Shown: piece by piece, positions 1 to 9,788 of the stretch
Layout of the letters: every line of letters starts with the position of its first letter
How positions within the stretch are numbered: position 1 is the stretch's first letter
Assembly: GCA_026770575.1 (NCBI GenBank)
Contig: MU657669.1
Span: forward strand, 2,716-35,811
Source: Pelagophyceae sp. CCMP2097
Taxonomy: Eukaryota; Sar; Pelagophyceae
DNA: 33,096 bases
Direction: 5' to 3'
The notes under the pieces: model-generated
The model's database searches: none
Told to the model about the DNA's origin: nothing
What the model saw: the letters and a program-made list of their open reading frames with translations, nothing else
Made by a program: the position numbers and the translations under genes

Positions 1-2
1 GA

Positions 3-182
3 CTTTCCGAGGGCTCCGACGATCGTGCAGACGGTCTTGCCGACGGTGTGGTCGCTAAAATAAAGATCCAACGGAAGGGCGATATACAGGTCCACTTTTT
101 AAACTTGTACAGAACTCGTTCAGAAAACAGCAAACAAACTGTTCTGATTAGTGCTGAACCTGTTAAAAAGGCCGAAATATGA
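3..182 (+). CDS. 3' end of an unidentified gene (partial)
   Basis: An open frame runs from the window edge to a TGA at 180-182, giving about 59 residues of a C-terminus. It starts with an Asp/Gly/Ala-rich stretch and continues with alternating charged and hydrophobic residues (KIKIQRKGDIQVHF), ending in a Lys-rich tail. I do not recognise the family. The first 60 bases are GC-rich and the rest is AT-richer, so the 3' end may be an extension into flanking DNA. It lies outside the viral elements, in host flank. It could also be a chance open frame. Confidence 0.35.
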   Translation, partial: LSEGSDDRADGLADGVVAKIKIQRKGDIQVHFLNLYRTRSENSKQTVLISAEPVKKAEI

Positions 183-317
183 ACTCAAAGTTTAGTTTTC
201 GGCGTTCTGAACTTACGGTTCAGAACGGAGAAACCCCGCAAATATGGCTGTATTAATTGTTCAATAAATTAAAATAAAGTGAGTGGGGCTTTGTTCAAAT
301 CCAGATCAGTTCCGAAA

Positions 318-471
318 TGCCGCCGGTGGGGTTCGAACCGGCTCACCTAGTTTCGGTGGGACGCGACTGCAATCGCCAAAATAAAATTTTAAAATGCCGC
401 CGCCTCCGGGGACTGAACATGCGATCATCTTAACTTCGTTTCTTTCAACGAGACCCTCGCCTTAACTCGTA
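318..471 (-). repeat. Two tRNA-like (SINE-type) segments in tandem
   Basis: Read on the minus strand, two stretches end in tRNA-like 3' halves. One (377-318) has GGTTCGAACC, close to a B box, followed by a GGCGGCA end. The other (471-395) has a D-arm-like GTTAAGGCGA, a TCGTT/AACGA anticodon-like stem, a GTTCAGTCCC T-arm and a GGCGGCA end. The T-stems pair imperfectly and no complete 5' acceptor arm is present, so these look like degenerate tRNA-derived repeats rather than working tRNA genes. The outer copy stops where the MITE-like repeat begins. Confidence 0.35.
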
Positions 472-476
472 TTTGC

Positions 477-671
477 GTAGGAAGTTCCGCCCCCTATTGG
501 ATTCTGCTCCCTATTGGATTCGGAAAGGCCAATGAGAGGGCTTGAAAATGCAATTTGTTCAGAAAAAGCATTTTTGCACAAATCCTAGAGCTTAAAAAGT
601 GTGAAAAAGTTCAGAAGAATGTTGGAATCCAATAGAGGATCCTGAATCCAATAGGGGAAAGGACTTCCTAC
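477..671 (+). mobile_element. MITE-like repeat, copy 1
   Basis: This is a 195-bp non-coding unit with inverted ends: GTAGGAAGT at the left matches ACTTCCTAC at the right, and CCCCTATTGGATTC occurs just inside each end in opposite orientations. The centre is shared with copies at 10244-10438 and 15256-15450, which lie in the opposite orientation. Shared landmarks are GCATTTTTG, CTTTTTAAGCTCT and CATTGGCC or their complements. A size near 200 bp, inverted termini and three copies fit a non-autonomous DNA transposon. No clean target duplication is visible at this copy. Confidence 0.7.
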
Positions 672-900
672 GATTTCTGAACAGGTTTAAAAATTGAACT
701 TGTCTGATGTTGTTCTATATTCTAACATCGTCCTTACGTTGAAACGTTCTAACATCGCCCTTACTAAAAAATTTTTTTAACGATCATACGATGAATAACA
801 TAGGTCGGTCCGCTTCTCCCAGTTTCCCGTTGGGAACCGATACATGGTGAGATCAATAGCCACCGGTTCCCTACGGGAGCATAGGGTTCTGTGTAACCCT
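672..900. other. Non-coding stretch with a short direct repeat
   Basis: I see no convincing gene. The phrase TTCTAACATCG(T/C)CCTTAC occurs twice between about 719 and 762. From about 830 the sequence becomes GC-rich with small inverted repeats built on GGTTCCC/GGGAACC. Arg-rich open frames here on the minus strand are composition artefacts. Confidence 0.5.
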
Positions 901-936
901 CCGGCCGGCGGCCTCCGGGTGGAGGCCACCGGCCGG
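901..936. repeat. GC-rich hairpin
   Basis: A 16-nt arm at 901-916 pairs with 921-936 around a GGGT loop with one mismatch. It opens the GC-rich repeat array to its right. Confidence 0.6.
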
Positions 937-959
937 CGGAGCCTCTGTCGATCCCCGGA

Positions 960-1446
960 GAGCGCTCGGCGCCTCCGGCGGCTGCGCCGCATCTGTGACG
1001 CCTGCGGCGGCTACGCCGCCTGAGGCGGGTAAGCCGCATGCGGCGGCTGCGCCGCCTGCGGGGGATGCTCTGACGCTGCACAGCTTACAGCGGTCGCGCC
1101 GCATGCGGCGTCGGCGCCTCCTGCGGCGACTGCGCCGCCTGCGGCGACTACGCCGCCTGGCAACTACGCCGCCTGAGGCGGCTACGCCGCCTGAGGCGGC
1201 TGCAAGGCAGCTGGGCCGCCTGGGGCATCTGAGCCACCTGCGGCGGCTGCGCCGCAGCTGTGTAACCTGTGGCGGCTAGGCTGGGCCGTCTGCGGCGGCT
1301 TTGCCGCCGTTGGGACGCCTGCGGCTGCTACGCCGCCTGCGGCGGTTGCGCCTCCTGCGGCGGCTACGCCGCCTATGGCGGATGCGACAACGCAACACCA
1401 CCTGAGGCGGCTACGCCGCCTGATGCGGCTACGTCGCCTGAGGTTA
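960..1446. repeat. GCC/CTACG palindromic repeat array
   Basis: The sequence is built from variants of GCCGCCTGAGGCGGCTAC, a self-complementary unit of about 18-21 nt repeated many times. In one plus frame it reads as repeated A-T-P-P-E-A, but all frames stay open because the units are multiples of three, so coding is unproven. The same array resumes at 20454 to about 20490 beyond Element 1, showing that Element 1 inserted into this array. Confidence 0.7.
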
Positions 1447-1451
1447 CTACG
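1447..1451 (+). other. Candidate target-site duplication, left (CTACG)
   Basis: CTACG directly precedes the first base of the left inverted repeat (GTAACTC) and occurs again directly after the right end (GAGTTAC) at 20449-20453. CTACG is also a motif of the array, so the match is less improbable than in random sequence. Confidence 0.5.
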
Positions 1452-2225
1452 GTAACTCAATATTATCATGTTTGGTTCATTGGGGGTTCATTGGGGAGGT
1501 ACTAAACACGACAATACCCCAAACACGACATAACCCCAAACACGACATGCGGGCGACCACAGAACCCAATCAGATGCCCTAATCACGACATGCGGGCAAC
1601 CACAGAACCCAATCAGATGCCCCAATCACGACATGCGGGCGACCACAGAACGAACACAGAACGAACACAGAACGAACACAGAACGAACACGCGCGAAAAT
1701 GTCCCCAAATCACAAACAGGCAAGGGGGGGGGGGATATTGCCATCTTATCGTCATTTTGAAAACGTTATCGTGATATTTGGTAGTTATATTTGGGGGCTG
1801 ATAATAACCAGTGATTATCGTGATTTTCAACAAAGTGGCGAATTGCATAAAAAGTTTTTTTTCTTATAGAGTATATCCATTATATGCAATTCGCCACCTT
1901 TTCAAGTTTATAGGAGTTTCTTTGAGTTATGGAACATTTTGATTCTTTTCATTGCCCTCACGGGAAAAAGTCGTATCGTGATCTGGTATGTGGTATGTAA
2001 TTATTAAAATCCAAAAAGTCAGGAGATAGGAGGTAGGACATTGATTATCAGCCATCCTCTTACAATAAATTAACTTTTGTAAATAATTGTAAATAAAAAA
2101 TTTCCTTGTGTCTACTTCTATTTTTTCAATGTCCTACCCCCTACCTCCTACCTTTTATTATATTATTATATTTTATATATAGAGAGAGAAGAGTAATTCT
2201 TAGTCAATTTCCATGAAGAATAGGC
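1452..2225 (+). repeat. Element 1 left terminal inverted repeat
   Basis: This matches the reverse complement of 19676-20448 through the whole stretch, with small indels. It begins GTAACTCAATATTATCATG, then has the subterminal tandem repeats, a section around AGTGGCGAATTGCAT and the GGTAGGAGGTAGGACATTGA motif. A further partly duplicated copy of its inner part runs on to about 2580. Part of it also matches the left end of Element 2 from 23263. Confidence 0.85.
1521..1700 (+). repeat. Subterminal 43-bp and 11-bp tandem repeats
   Basis: A 43-bp unit starting CACGACATGCGGGCGACCAC and containing AACCCAATCAGATGCCC occurs about three times, the last truncated. It runs into four units of ACAGAACGAAC. 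The same arrangement is present in inverse orientation near 20200-20400 and in Element 2 at about 23330-23560. Confidence 0.8.
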
Positions 2226-2580
2226 ATTTAAAAACATACCACATACCAAAATTTATTTCGGGCATCCTCTTGTTTCTTCTAATAGAATTTGTAAATAATT
2301 GTCAAATATAAATTTTCCTTGCGTGTACTTCTCAATATCAATCTGGTATGTAGTATGTATTAATTAAAATCAAAAAAGGTAAAAGTTAGGAAATTGATTT
2401 GCAGCTATCCTTTTACAATAATTAAATTTTGTAAATAATTGTAAATAATTTATTCCCTAGCGTGTACTTCTAAATTTCAATGTCCTACCCCCTACCTCCT
2501 ACCTTTTATTATATTCATTTATTTATTATTAGAACAGAGAGATAAAGAATTCTTAGATAATCTCCATGAATTTATCAGAA
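2010..2580 (+). repeat. Duplicated inner-TIR unit with GGTAGGAGGTAGGACATTGA arms
   Basis: A unit of about 260 bp occurs here twice. It contains GGTAGGAGGTAGGACATTGA-type sequence, then TTGTAAATAATTGTAAATAA, a CGTGTACTTCT motif and the inverted partner TCAATGTCCTACC. It ends in AT-rich sequence with GAGAGAGAAG and TCCATGAA. Related copies lie at about 15900-16040, 19676-19910, 23780-24040 and 24240-24460. The two arms could form a cruciform. Confidence 0.65.
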
Positions 2581-3001
2581 AATAATTTTTCATTAATATT
2601 TGTCTAAATAAATCAAAGATCGCCAAAAAAAATCTTCAACCTCCTCATAAATCATTGGAATATCCACGTGTTTATAAATAACTTCAATGAATTCTGTTCG
2701 AGTTTTTTCTGTTTCTATAAATAAAATCATATAATGTTTTTATGGTTTTAATTATAAATCACATCATATTACTAAGGTAACAAATATTTTAAAAAAAAGT
2801 TACATATTTAACTTATTTAACCTCTATATATACTACTATACTGAAACCATTCTCATATCATAATTTTAAAAAATTATTTCAACTTCAAAGAATGACGAAG
2901 CCATTTTTTCAGTCAAAATATGTTGAATTTGTTTGTCTATGATCAAGAAGAAAATTCCGAGATGTTAAATGTATCTGATTATCCAGTTAATTAACGTTTT
3001 A
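2581..3001. other. AT-rich spacer between TIR and fibre gene
   Basis: No gene or clear structure is visible in about 420 bases. It lies downstream of the fibre gene (minus strand), so it would be the 3' flank. Confidence 0.5.
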
Positions 3002-6000
3002 TTAAATATAATCTTTGTCGAGGTATACCCTGAACAGACCCCCCTGATCATTCCAATTGATGTTTATATAAGTATCTTCATGAGATATAAAAATCATTTT
3101 TTTATTCGAGTCACGATTAACAACCATCGTCCTGTGGCAACAATTTCTAACTTTTTTCTTGGAAATTGTAATATTTGAAACACTTTTTTGTACACCAGTT
3201 GAAATAGTTAAAAAAAAACTGTATCCAAGAACATATTAAATGCTCCAAGTATTAAGGTGTCTTTATGGAATTGAACACCATTCTGATACGCTCTTATCGT
3301 TGATTTGGAACCGGTTATTATAATATCGCCAATCATTTTAAATAAGTCTGAATCACGAAAGAAATAATTACTTACGGTACTGACATTTTTAACGGACAAT
3401 CCTACCTATTTCTTCGATGATTTTATCCCGCGTCTGTGTTGTATTGTAAAAACTAACTGGATTAAGGGAGACCTGGCTCAAAGTTGATAACGAACTACTA
3501 AAAGAAAAACAGATGAGAATCGTATAGAGAATTTGTCAAATCCGGCTATATTTTTGAATTAAAAATCGTCGCTTAGTTTCCGAACTTCATTAGAAAGCAT
3601 TTATACTTAGAGTAGCACTATCAGCATCGTAACTTATCCCGCTGGCTATTGAAGATACGGCTCGTTCGAACTAGTTGCGGATCATAGAAGAAGTACTCTT
3701 ATTTAATGAAATTTTATTTTCAATCATTATTTTATTATAATCTCTTTCAGCAATTTTTACTTTATTTAATATCTAATCTTTCAGTGTAAATATATTGTTT
3801 AAGAAATTTTTAGCCTCTTGCGACAGAAAATGTTTCTACTTAATTTGTTAAATTGGTATCAATCTCACTATTATTATAAAAATTATTAATTTTCCAAATA
3901 AATGTTAAAATCCCTGTTAATTCTTAATTAAATCGGTTTTAGATCTAAATAGTCCTTGTCCATACGAAACACTGGGTAATGTATCTAAGCGAGTATTAAT
4001 TTCGGTTTTATTAAAATAAAGATAATTATTTTGATTTTTATCGGAAAAATCAAAATCGATGGACGCTGTGTTTAAATCAGCGTTTTGAGTTGAACCAAAA
4101 TATTTATCTTGTTTAGAAACATCGTTATTGATCATGTTCAAACCGCGGGAAACTGTCAGATTTTGATCAATTGATAATTTTTTGTCAATTTTTGATTTAT
4201 TAAAGAATTTTGTTATCATTTTGGTTTCACAAAGAATAATTAAATTGACAGAAAATGCGTTATTTGTCAGGGTCAATCCGCGATTAACGGTGGGCGGTTC
4301 CGCTTGGTCTCCCTTCTCACCCTGAACCCCTTGCTCCCCCTGAGAAGATGTTGAACTTACTCCTGTAACATTTCCGAACGTGACTTTATTTGAAATATTA
4401 TAAAAATATAACACAGACTCTGTTTGTAATGCTTGAATATGAGAGAGATATAACGAATCATCACTACGTTATGCTGTGATACCGTTTCCGATAGCCGTTG
4501 AATTTGTGAAGTTAAAAACTTAATTTTGTCCGATAACAACAGAATTAAAGCCGGTTAATTAAGAACCTTAAACGATTCTAATAGAATTGGAAACAACGAG
4601 ATCTTTTTAAAAGTATATTTGGGAGTATATAATTAGTTAAATCGTTTTTGTTAGTTAACATTTTTGTTTGTTTGAAAATATCAAATGAGTCTTGTTGATA
4701 AATCAAAAGTTGTAGACCTTTTTGAATTAAATTTATTAGATTTGTTTTGATTAGCAGCAGGTTGGTTTAACACTGTTTGTAACATCCGCTTTCCTTGTGG
4801 GAGATAAGCGAAAAGTACCTACTCGATTGGTTTTTATAACTTCCTAAAACTGGCGTCAAAGATTGTTTTTTTATGATTAATACAATCTTACCACCTAACA
4901 AAATATTCTTTTTTATGTTTCGTGTTTGTGGGTACGTGAAAGACTGTTTAATGTGAGTGTCGAGTTGCGTCTTGTCTTGATTTGGTGAATACAAGTTGGC
5001 GATTTGTAAATAATATTACCTCATGTTATGCTCGAAAGAAGTTTCATTCAATTGTTAGCGATTTATCCAACATCCGTACATCGGGCGACACTGAACTTAC
5101 TCCAACTGTAAAATAACCAACATCCGAATCTTACCGTGATTCAAAAGTAAAAAATTGGGGAGTGTGGTATTAGACCACATAATATTTTCGAAATGGGGCG
5201 TCGTTGGGTTATTATGGGTGCTCGTTAATATAAAACCATTAGTGGTTTCATCAACATCATAATCATTTTCCAGGGTATAATCTATGCCTCCGGTGTTATT
5301 TCCGAATCGAATTAACCGATGTTGTAATAACCGCCTCCGTGGCTATCGCTCATTTTTCTCCGTATTAACCGATGTCGCAGTAAAAGCCTCAGATTGTAAA
5401 AGCTCACTCTTTAAAATATATACAGGTAATTGATTATTTTTTTATATTATCTGTTCCCAGATTTATTTTATCTCTTAAATCAGTTAAATCACCAATAAAT
5501 CGATTTAATTTAATGATTGTATTCGTTTGTACCTTATTTATTGATGTCTTTACCTGATTTATCTAATTTGTATCAAACTTATTCAAAGCATTTAACCTGT
5601 TGTTGTCCTTGTTGATCAACTTGAATGGCTACTCCATTTAGTTTACCGTCAACAATTTGAATGTCATCATTAATTATTTTCAAGGTTTCTTTTGTTTTAT
5701 TACGGTTTGAAAATAATTGAAGGTTTAATGAATTCTCGGACACGGTTGAAACCGGATTATCTGAGAATAAGAATTGGTTACTAAAATTAATACTGTATGA
5801 ATTATAACCAGAATTATTATTGTACCAAGCCCCTCCATTTTTTTTTGGAATCTCTCTAAATCCGTTTTTTGTTAATTGTTTTTTTTCAGGAAAATAATTA
5901 ATACCTGAAGAGGGACGACTTGCCATCGAGGCTATTTCATCGCGTATTAGTTGGGATGATGTGGCTATTTCAATTTTAGTATCAATTCTTCCTTGGAGTT

Positions 6001-6330
6001 ATAAATAAGTTCTATTTCATCTTTATTTATGAACGTTTCGTTTTATGAAACAACAATATCAATAGCTTCTATACTTCAACCAGAATGTTATGTTACTTGT
6101 TCGATAATTAGTATTTTTTCATCTATAACAATTATGATTACTGTTTTAAAGTTTAAAATATTTTCCTCGATCGAATCATCATAAATTAGTATAGAGTTTA
6201 CAATGTTACCATCGATTTCTATATTGTTTGCCCCAACGAAAGACATTGTAGAATTATTATCGTTATCAGTTGTTTTGATATTTTTTCCTGCTGTTAGTAC
6301 TGATGATTTTTTATGTCATAAGTATTCAAA
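3002..6330 (-). pseudogene. Collagen-like viral fibre protein, decayed (Element 1)
   Basis: Reading from right to left, fragments in shifting frames form one long fibre-like protein ending at a stop at 3002-3004. Visible parts include a region with MASRPSSGINYFPEK from 5926, a short Gly-X-Y stretch (GEQGVQGEKGDQ) near 4300, recurring phrases such as RGLTLTNNAFSVN, and a YLYFNKTEINTRLD repeat. The last resembles the Y-x-K-T-E-I-D motif of phage and viral tail fibres. Every part has a counterpart in the same order in Element 2 at about 24650-27992, which shows the pieces were one gene. Several stops and frameshifts mean it cannot be translated whole. The likely role was host attachment on the virion; that is inferred from the family pattern. 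Confidence 0.65.
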
Positions 6331-6399
6331 ATGCTTCTTTTATTGATTCTCTTACTATATAATGATTTTATTTGACTTTATTGTTTAAACGGTCTAAAC

Positions 6400-7060
6400 A
6401 TTTTTATTCATTTTATAAATTGAATATTTTTAAATTATTGAATAACAGACCACAGCCCGCTTCCTGACATATCAAGTACACACACCTGTTTAAATTCCGA
6501 TATAACTCAAAGATCCTGTATGCTTTCGCTCCTACTCCATATTCCAGACTTAAATTAATGGTTGAGGCGTACGTATTTTTTCTGGAACAAACAGAGTCTT
6601 CCCGTTCCTTATAACTACATAGATTTAAGTCGCCAACGAAAGAGCCGATAAAAACATCACTTTAAGAGTCGGCTTCAAAGTGTTCTATTGACAGTCCAAG
6701 GGGTGTATCGAAAATGTTACCTAATATCCAGTTGAAATGAACGACTTTGATCAACCAAAAATTAATCATCTTGCATTTCAATAATTTGTGAATTTGTTGC
6801 CTCATTTAATTGAACGATAGTTAAAACCAACTCCACATCACTGAGTTCGAGTGAATTAGCCGAAAGTGTTTAGACGTTTCTGTATTAAAAAATCAAGAAT
6901 AATGAAGAGCACCCAGAGTATAAGATAATTCTAGTGGACTGCTGGAATAAAAAGGAATCATTTTTAGGTGTTTAAGAGACTAGCATGGTTTGATATAGGA
7001 TCACAGAATACGGTCGAATTTCCTGGTAGAATAGTTGCGCCTCGCTGTCCAAACGCAATA
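6400..7060 (-). pseudogene. Capsid-like gene, 3' part (Element 1)
   Basis: This is the C-terminal half of a gene split by the nuclease-bearing element. The end nearest that insertion codes for ILRLDSEAQLFYQE and continues the frame found at 9789-10243. Further down, a stretch beginning NIFDTPLGLSIEHFE aligns with the Element 2 capsid fragment containing PLGLIREKFSQDVYD, including the following LNLCS/LNVCS block. Stops and frameshifts occur throughout. Assignment to a viral jelly-roll capsid protein (major capsid or penton) rests on context and pattern, not on a profile search. Confidence 0.5.
7059..7060 (+). other. TA target duplication, left side of nuclease element
   Basis: TA here and at 9789-9790 flank the inverted ends. 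Collapsing them to one TA restores an open capsid reading frame. Confidence 0.65.
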
Positions 7061-7403
7061 AACCTTACCGCCTCATTGAACTGACCCTGTTTCGACGGGT
7101 GTCTTAGGGGGGGGTCAAGGTTCTCGGTCGTTGGAATGAGGCGCGGAAGGGCTCTATCGACGCGCCTTGGACCCGCAGGGCCATCCCGCACGTTTTTTTC
7201 GCGTTACGAAGGCCCCTTGGGCGGGAGCGAAGTGGCATCGGAGGGCGCGTGACGAGCACGCGTTCGGGTCCTTGCGGGGCCCGCCGCGCGCCGGCAGCCG
7301 GCGGAAACTGCGCGCAGGCGCCCCGCGACTATCCCCGACGCGGCCCAACTGCCGCGGCCGCGATCCGCGCGCGACGCGGCACCACGACGGCACGGGACGA
7401 CGG
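7061..7403 (+). repeat. Left TIR of nuclease element
   Basis: This matches the reverse complement of 9437-9788 with few differences and small indels. Shared landmarks are the G-run after GTCTTAG, GACGCGCCTTGGACCCGCAG, GGGCGGGAGCGAAGTGGCAT and CGGGACGACGG at the inner end. Confidence 0.85.
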
Positions 7404-7659
7404 GACACGGCCCAAGGTGAGCACGCAAAACTTTGGATGATGCCGAGAGCACACACTTTCATCCGCGCGTACGAGCTCTGGGGCTGGAGATGCGTGGGGT
7501 CTTGTGGGTCACGAATCTTCTAAAGAATGTCCGTCATCAGGCGCTGGCGGAGATGCGGGGTCTCTCTTGGTCACTCTTGGAGCTCCGGCGGCCGCGGTTG
7601 GCTCGGGCGTGCCTGATCGCGCCAGTACAGTCTGGCGCGTGCTGGCCCGCGTAGGCGGT
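7404..7659. other. Spacer between left TIR and nuclease gene
   Basis: GC-rich sequence downstream of the nuclease stop. I see no gene; it would contain the 3' untranslated region. Overlapping open frames on both strands look like by-products of high GC. Confidence 0.4.
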
Positions 7660-8845
7660 TTAGGAGCCGTGGATTTTTTTGGCCAGGATGTCGGCCATCA
7701 TGCGGCGGCGCAGGTGCGGCATGTGTTCCTGCGAGAACGTCGGGCGCACGCCGAGCGATCCCAGTCGCTCGACGACACCTGCGCGTGCCACCGGTGCACA
7801 CGAGTAAGCGAGATAAGCCATTGCGACGGCCTGCCGCCAAAGCTCTGGAACTTGCAAGCCGCGCGTGCGCGCCGTCGCGCGCCCGCCCGCCGTGCCGCGC
7901 GTGCCCGGCGCCCCGGCCGAGCGCACGTCGGCGTACTCGCCGATGAGCTCTTCGAGCTCGTTGGGCGTCGTCGCCTTGCTAGCCGCCTTGCGACTCGCGA
8001 GCACGACCTTCATCGCTGGTATTGCCGTCCCTAGCAATGCCACTCAAAAGCCACCCCGCGCGTATTCCCGCACGCGCATGCAAGCACGTACCGAGACCGA
8101 GGCCCTTTAAGCGCGTCAAGTAGTCGCAGCCTGTTAAGGCCGCGACGACGACGAACGCAACATGCGGCCAGCCTTCAAATTTCAGCCCTCGTCTCAAAGT
8201 CGCGCGAGCGTCCAAAAACTGCGCCGTCGCCCGCACCTTTCCCCCCGACACGGAGAGCCGAGCCTTTGCGATTACGCTGACTCGCTGGTACAGCGCGAGG
8301 TCGCTGTCCTCTGTCACGACGGCATCAACCACCCTATCCTGGGCCAAACCGGCGAGCACCGCGTCCGCCTCAAATGGCGCGTGGAAGACGAAGACGCCCT
8401 TTCGGTCCGCGAAATGGATGAGGGTTGCTCGTTGCAACGCGAGCGTGTGCACCGTGTTGATCGAGGTCGCTGCGCCGATAAGCCGCCGAACCTTGGCCTC
8501 GTCGCGCTCGCTCGGCGGCAGCTTCATTATCTCGATCGCTTCGTCTTTAGCGGCAGCCGCCGCCTCGCGTCGTCGTAAACGCTCCGCCTTCTTCGCCGGG
8601 TACGTCGCGCCGTCAAACACGATTTGTACCTCGCCAACGATGCACAGCCATTGGCGGAGCCGACTCAGGAACGCGTGGACCAGCGGCCCGACGTCGCCTC
8701 GAATCACGAGCGCGTAGTTGACGCCAGTGGCGTGCGCCAACTGGCGCGCCCACAAGTTTCCATCAACAGCAACGGACTTGCTCTTGAAGCCCTCCAAACG
8801 CCTTTGCGGCGCGTCGAGGAAATTCCACAGGTCTTTCACGCCCAT
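7660..8845 (-). CDS. XPG/RAD2-family structure-specific nuclease (one intron)
   Basis: The start at 8845 gives the family N-terminus MGVKDLWNFL. Joining 8845-8092 to 8015-7660 across a 76-nt intron gives 369 residues and a TAA stop. Acidic metal-binding positions of FEN1/EXO1-type nucleases are all present: D28 (AVDGNLW), D78 (VFDGATYPAKK), E159 and D161 (FEADAVLA), D180 and D182 (TEDSDLALY), and D241 in the helix-two-turn-helix entry (LTGCDYL). After splicing the GLGLA-type loop continues into a basic helix. Such enzymes cut flap or nicked DNA in replication and repair, and large DNA viruses also encode them. No PCNA-binding motif is obvious at the C-terminus. Unlike the viral genes around it, the frame is undamaged. 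Host origin is inferred from GC content and the intron. Whether it is FEN1-, EXO1- or GEN1-like needs a tree. Confidence 0.85.
8016..8091 (-). other. Spliceosomal intron in the nuclease gene (76 nt)
   Basis: On the minus strand the donor is GTACGTG and the acceptor AATACCAG. The intron is phase 1 and splits an Ala codon. Without splicing, the frame leaves the family pattern exactly after KGLGL; with splicing it continues into a helix with MKVVLASRKAA. This is predicted from sequence only. Confidence 0.75.
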
Positions 8846-9436
8846 CTCGTACGAGGTTGCGACGTCCCTCGGGAGCGGCCGAGCGAGGCTCGATCGACTC
8901 GGAGCCCGGAAGTTCGAGACTCGTTAAAACTGTGAGAAACGGGTTCCCGGGAAAGGGTCCTGCCACTTGCCCAAAGCGGCTAAGAAGGATTTGATTCAGT
9001 AATTTTCGGGCCTCATACGCCGCAGACGCATTTACGAAGCAGGGGAGGTTGACATGTGCGGGACATCCGCAGGCCTGCCCAATGGGACCTCAGCCACCTC
9101 GTGCACCTTTTTTCGATCGTTGTGGCTCCCAGGGTGTGTGCTGCAGCGCTGGAGACTTCAAGAGCAGCGAGGAACTATCCCACCGAGAGGCCTTTGGGGC
9201 AAGGCCCCGAAGGCGGAGCCCGCGCAAGCTGGAGCTGGCAGGTGACATTTGTGTTTCGCACACAATCGCCTCGCCACGAGGCCTGCGTGCACCGTCGGCA
9301 GCCGACAAACGACCCAAAAGTATCTAAAACGACACACGCCCCGCATGCACCGGCAAGCAAGGACCCACCTGCATCCCGGGCCACCGCCACCCCGGCGCAA
9401 GGTGCGTCGAGCGCCGGAAGTGCACAACGTAAAGCG
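8846..9436. other. 5' flank of nuclease gene up to right TIR
   Basis: About 590 bases of GC-rich sequence. A plus-strand frame (9056-9745) is open for 229 codons, but it runs through the right TIR, has no domain I recognise and is rich in Pro, Ala and Arg, so I treat it as a composition artefact. Promoter elements for the nuclease gene would lie here; none is identifiable. Confidence 0.4.
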
Positions 9437-9788
9437 CCGTCGTCCCGTGCCGTCGAGGTGCCGCGTCGCGCGCGGATCGCGGCCGCGGCAGTTGGGCCGC
9501 GTCGGGGATGGTCGCGGGGCGCCTGCGCGCAGTTCCCGCCGGCTGCCGGCGCGCGGCGGGCCCCGCAAGGGCCCGAACGCGTGCTCGTCACGCGCCCTCC
9601 GATGCCACTTCGCTCCCGCCCAAGTGGCCTTCGCAACGCGAAAAAAACGTGTGGGCTGGCCCTGCGGGTCCAAGGCGCGTCGATAGAGATCTCCCGCGCC
9701 TCATTCCAACGAGAAACGACCGAGGACCTTGACCCCCCCCCCTAAGACACCCGTCGAAACAGGGTCAGTTCAATGAGGCGGTAAGGTT
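9437..9788 (-). repeat. Right TIR of nuclease element
   Basis: Inverse partner of 7061-7403. It differs mainly in the length of the C-run near 9732-9741 and by short insertions such as one near 9708. Confidence 0.85.

Larger units (their letters stand above)
7061..9788. mobile_element. TA-flanked TIR element carrying an XPG-like nuclease gene
   Basis: This GC-rich block of 2,728 bp in AT-rich viral DNA starts AACCTTACCGCC and ends GGCGGTAAGGTT. Inverted repeats of about 340-350 bp (7061-7403 and 9437-9788) are highly similar. TA lies on both sides, as for Tc1/mariner-type elements. Removing the block with one TA rejoins the capsid frame, which confirms the boundaries. The only convincing gene inside is the XPG/RAD2-family nuclease at 7660-8845. 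No DDE transposase is recognisable. Either the nuclease gene is cargo on a non-autonomous element or it takes part in mobility; the sequence does not decide this. A related end occurs at 18571-18800 and a gene fragment at 14572-14655. Confidence 0.75.

Noticed and set aside
764..1505. Several Arg/Ala/Pro-rich open frames on both strands
   Set aside because: They arise from the GCC palindromic array, where unit length and composition keep all frames open; no domain or start context supports them.
9056..9745. A 229-codon plus-strand frame in the nuclease element
   Set aside because: It runs through the right TIR, is antisense-biased and lacks any recognisable domain; high GC explains its length.
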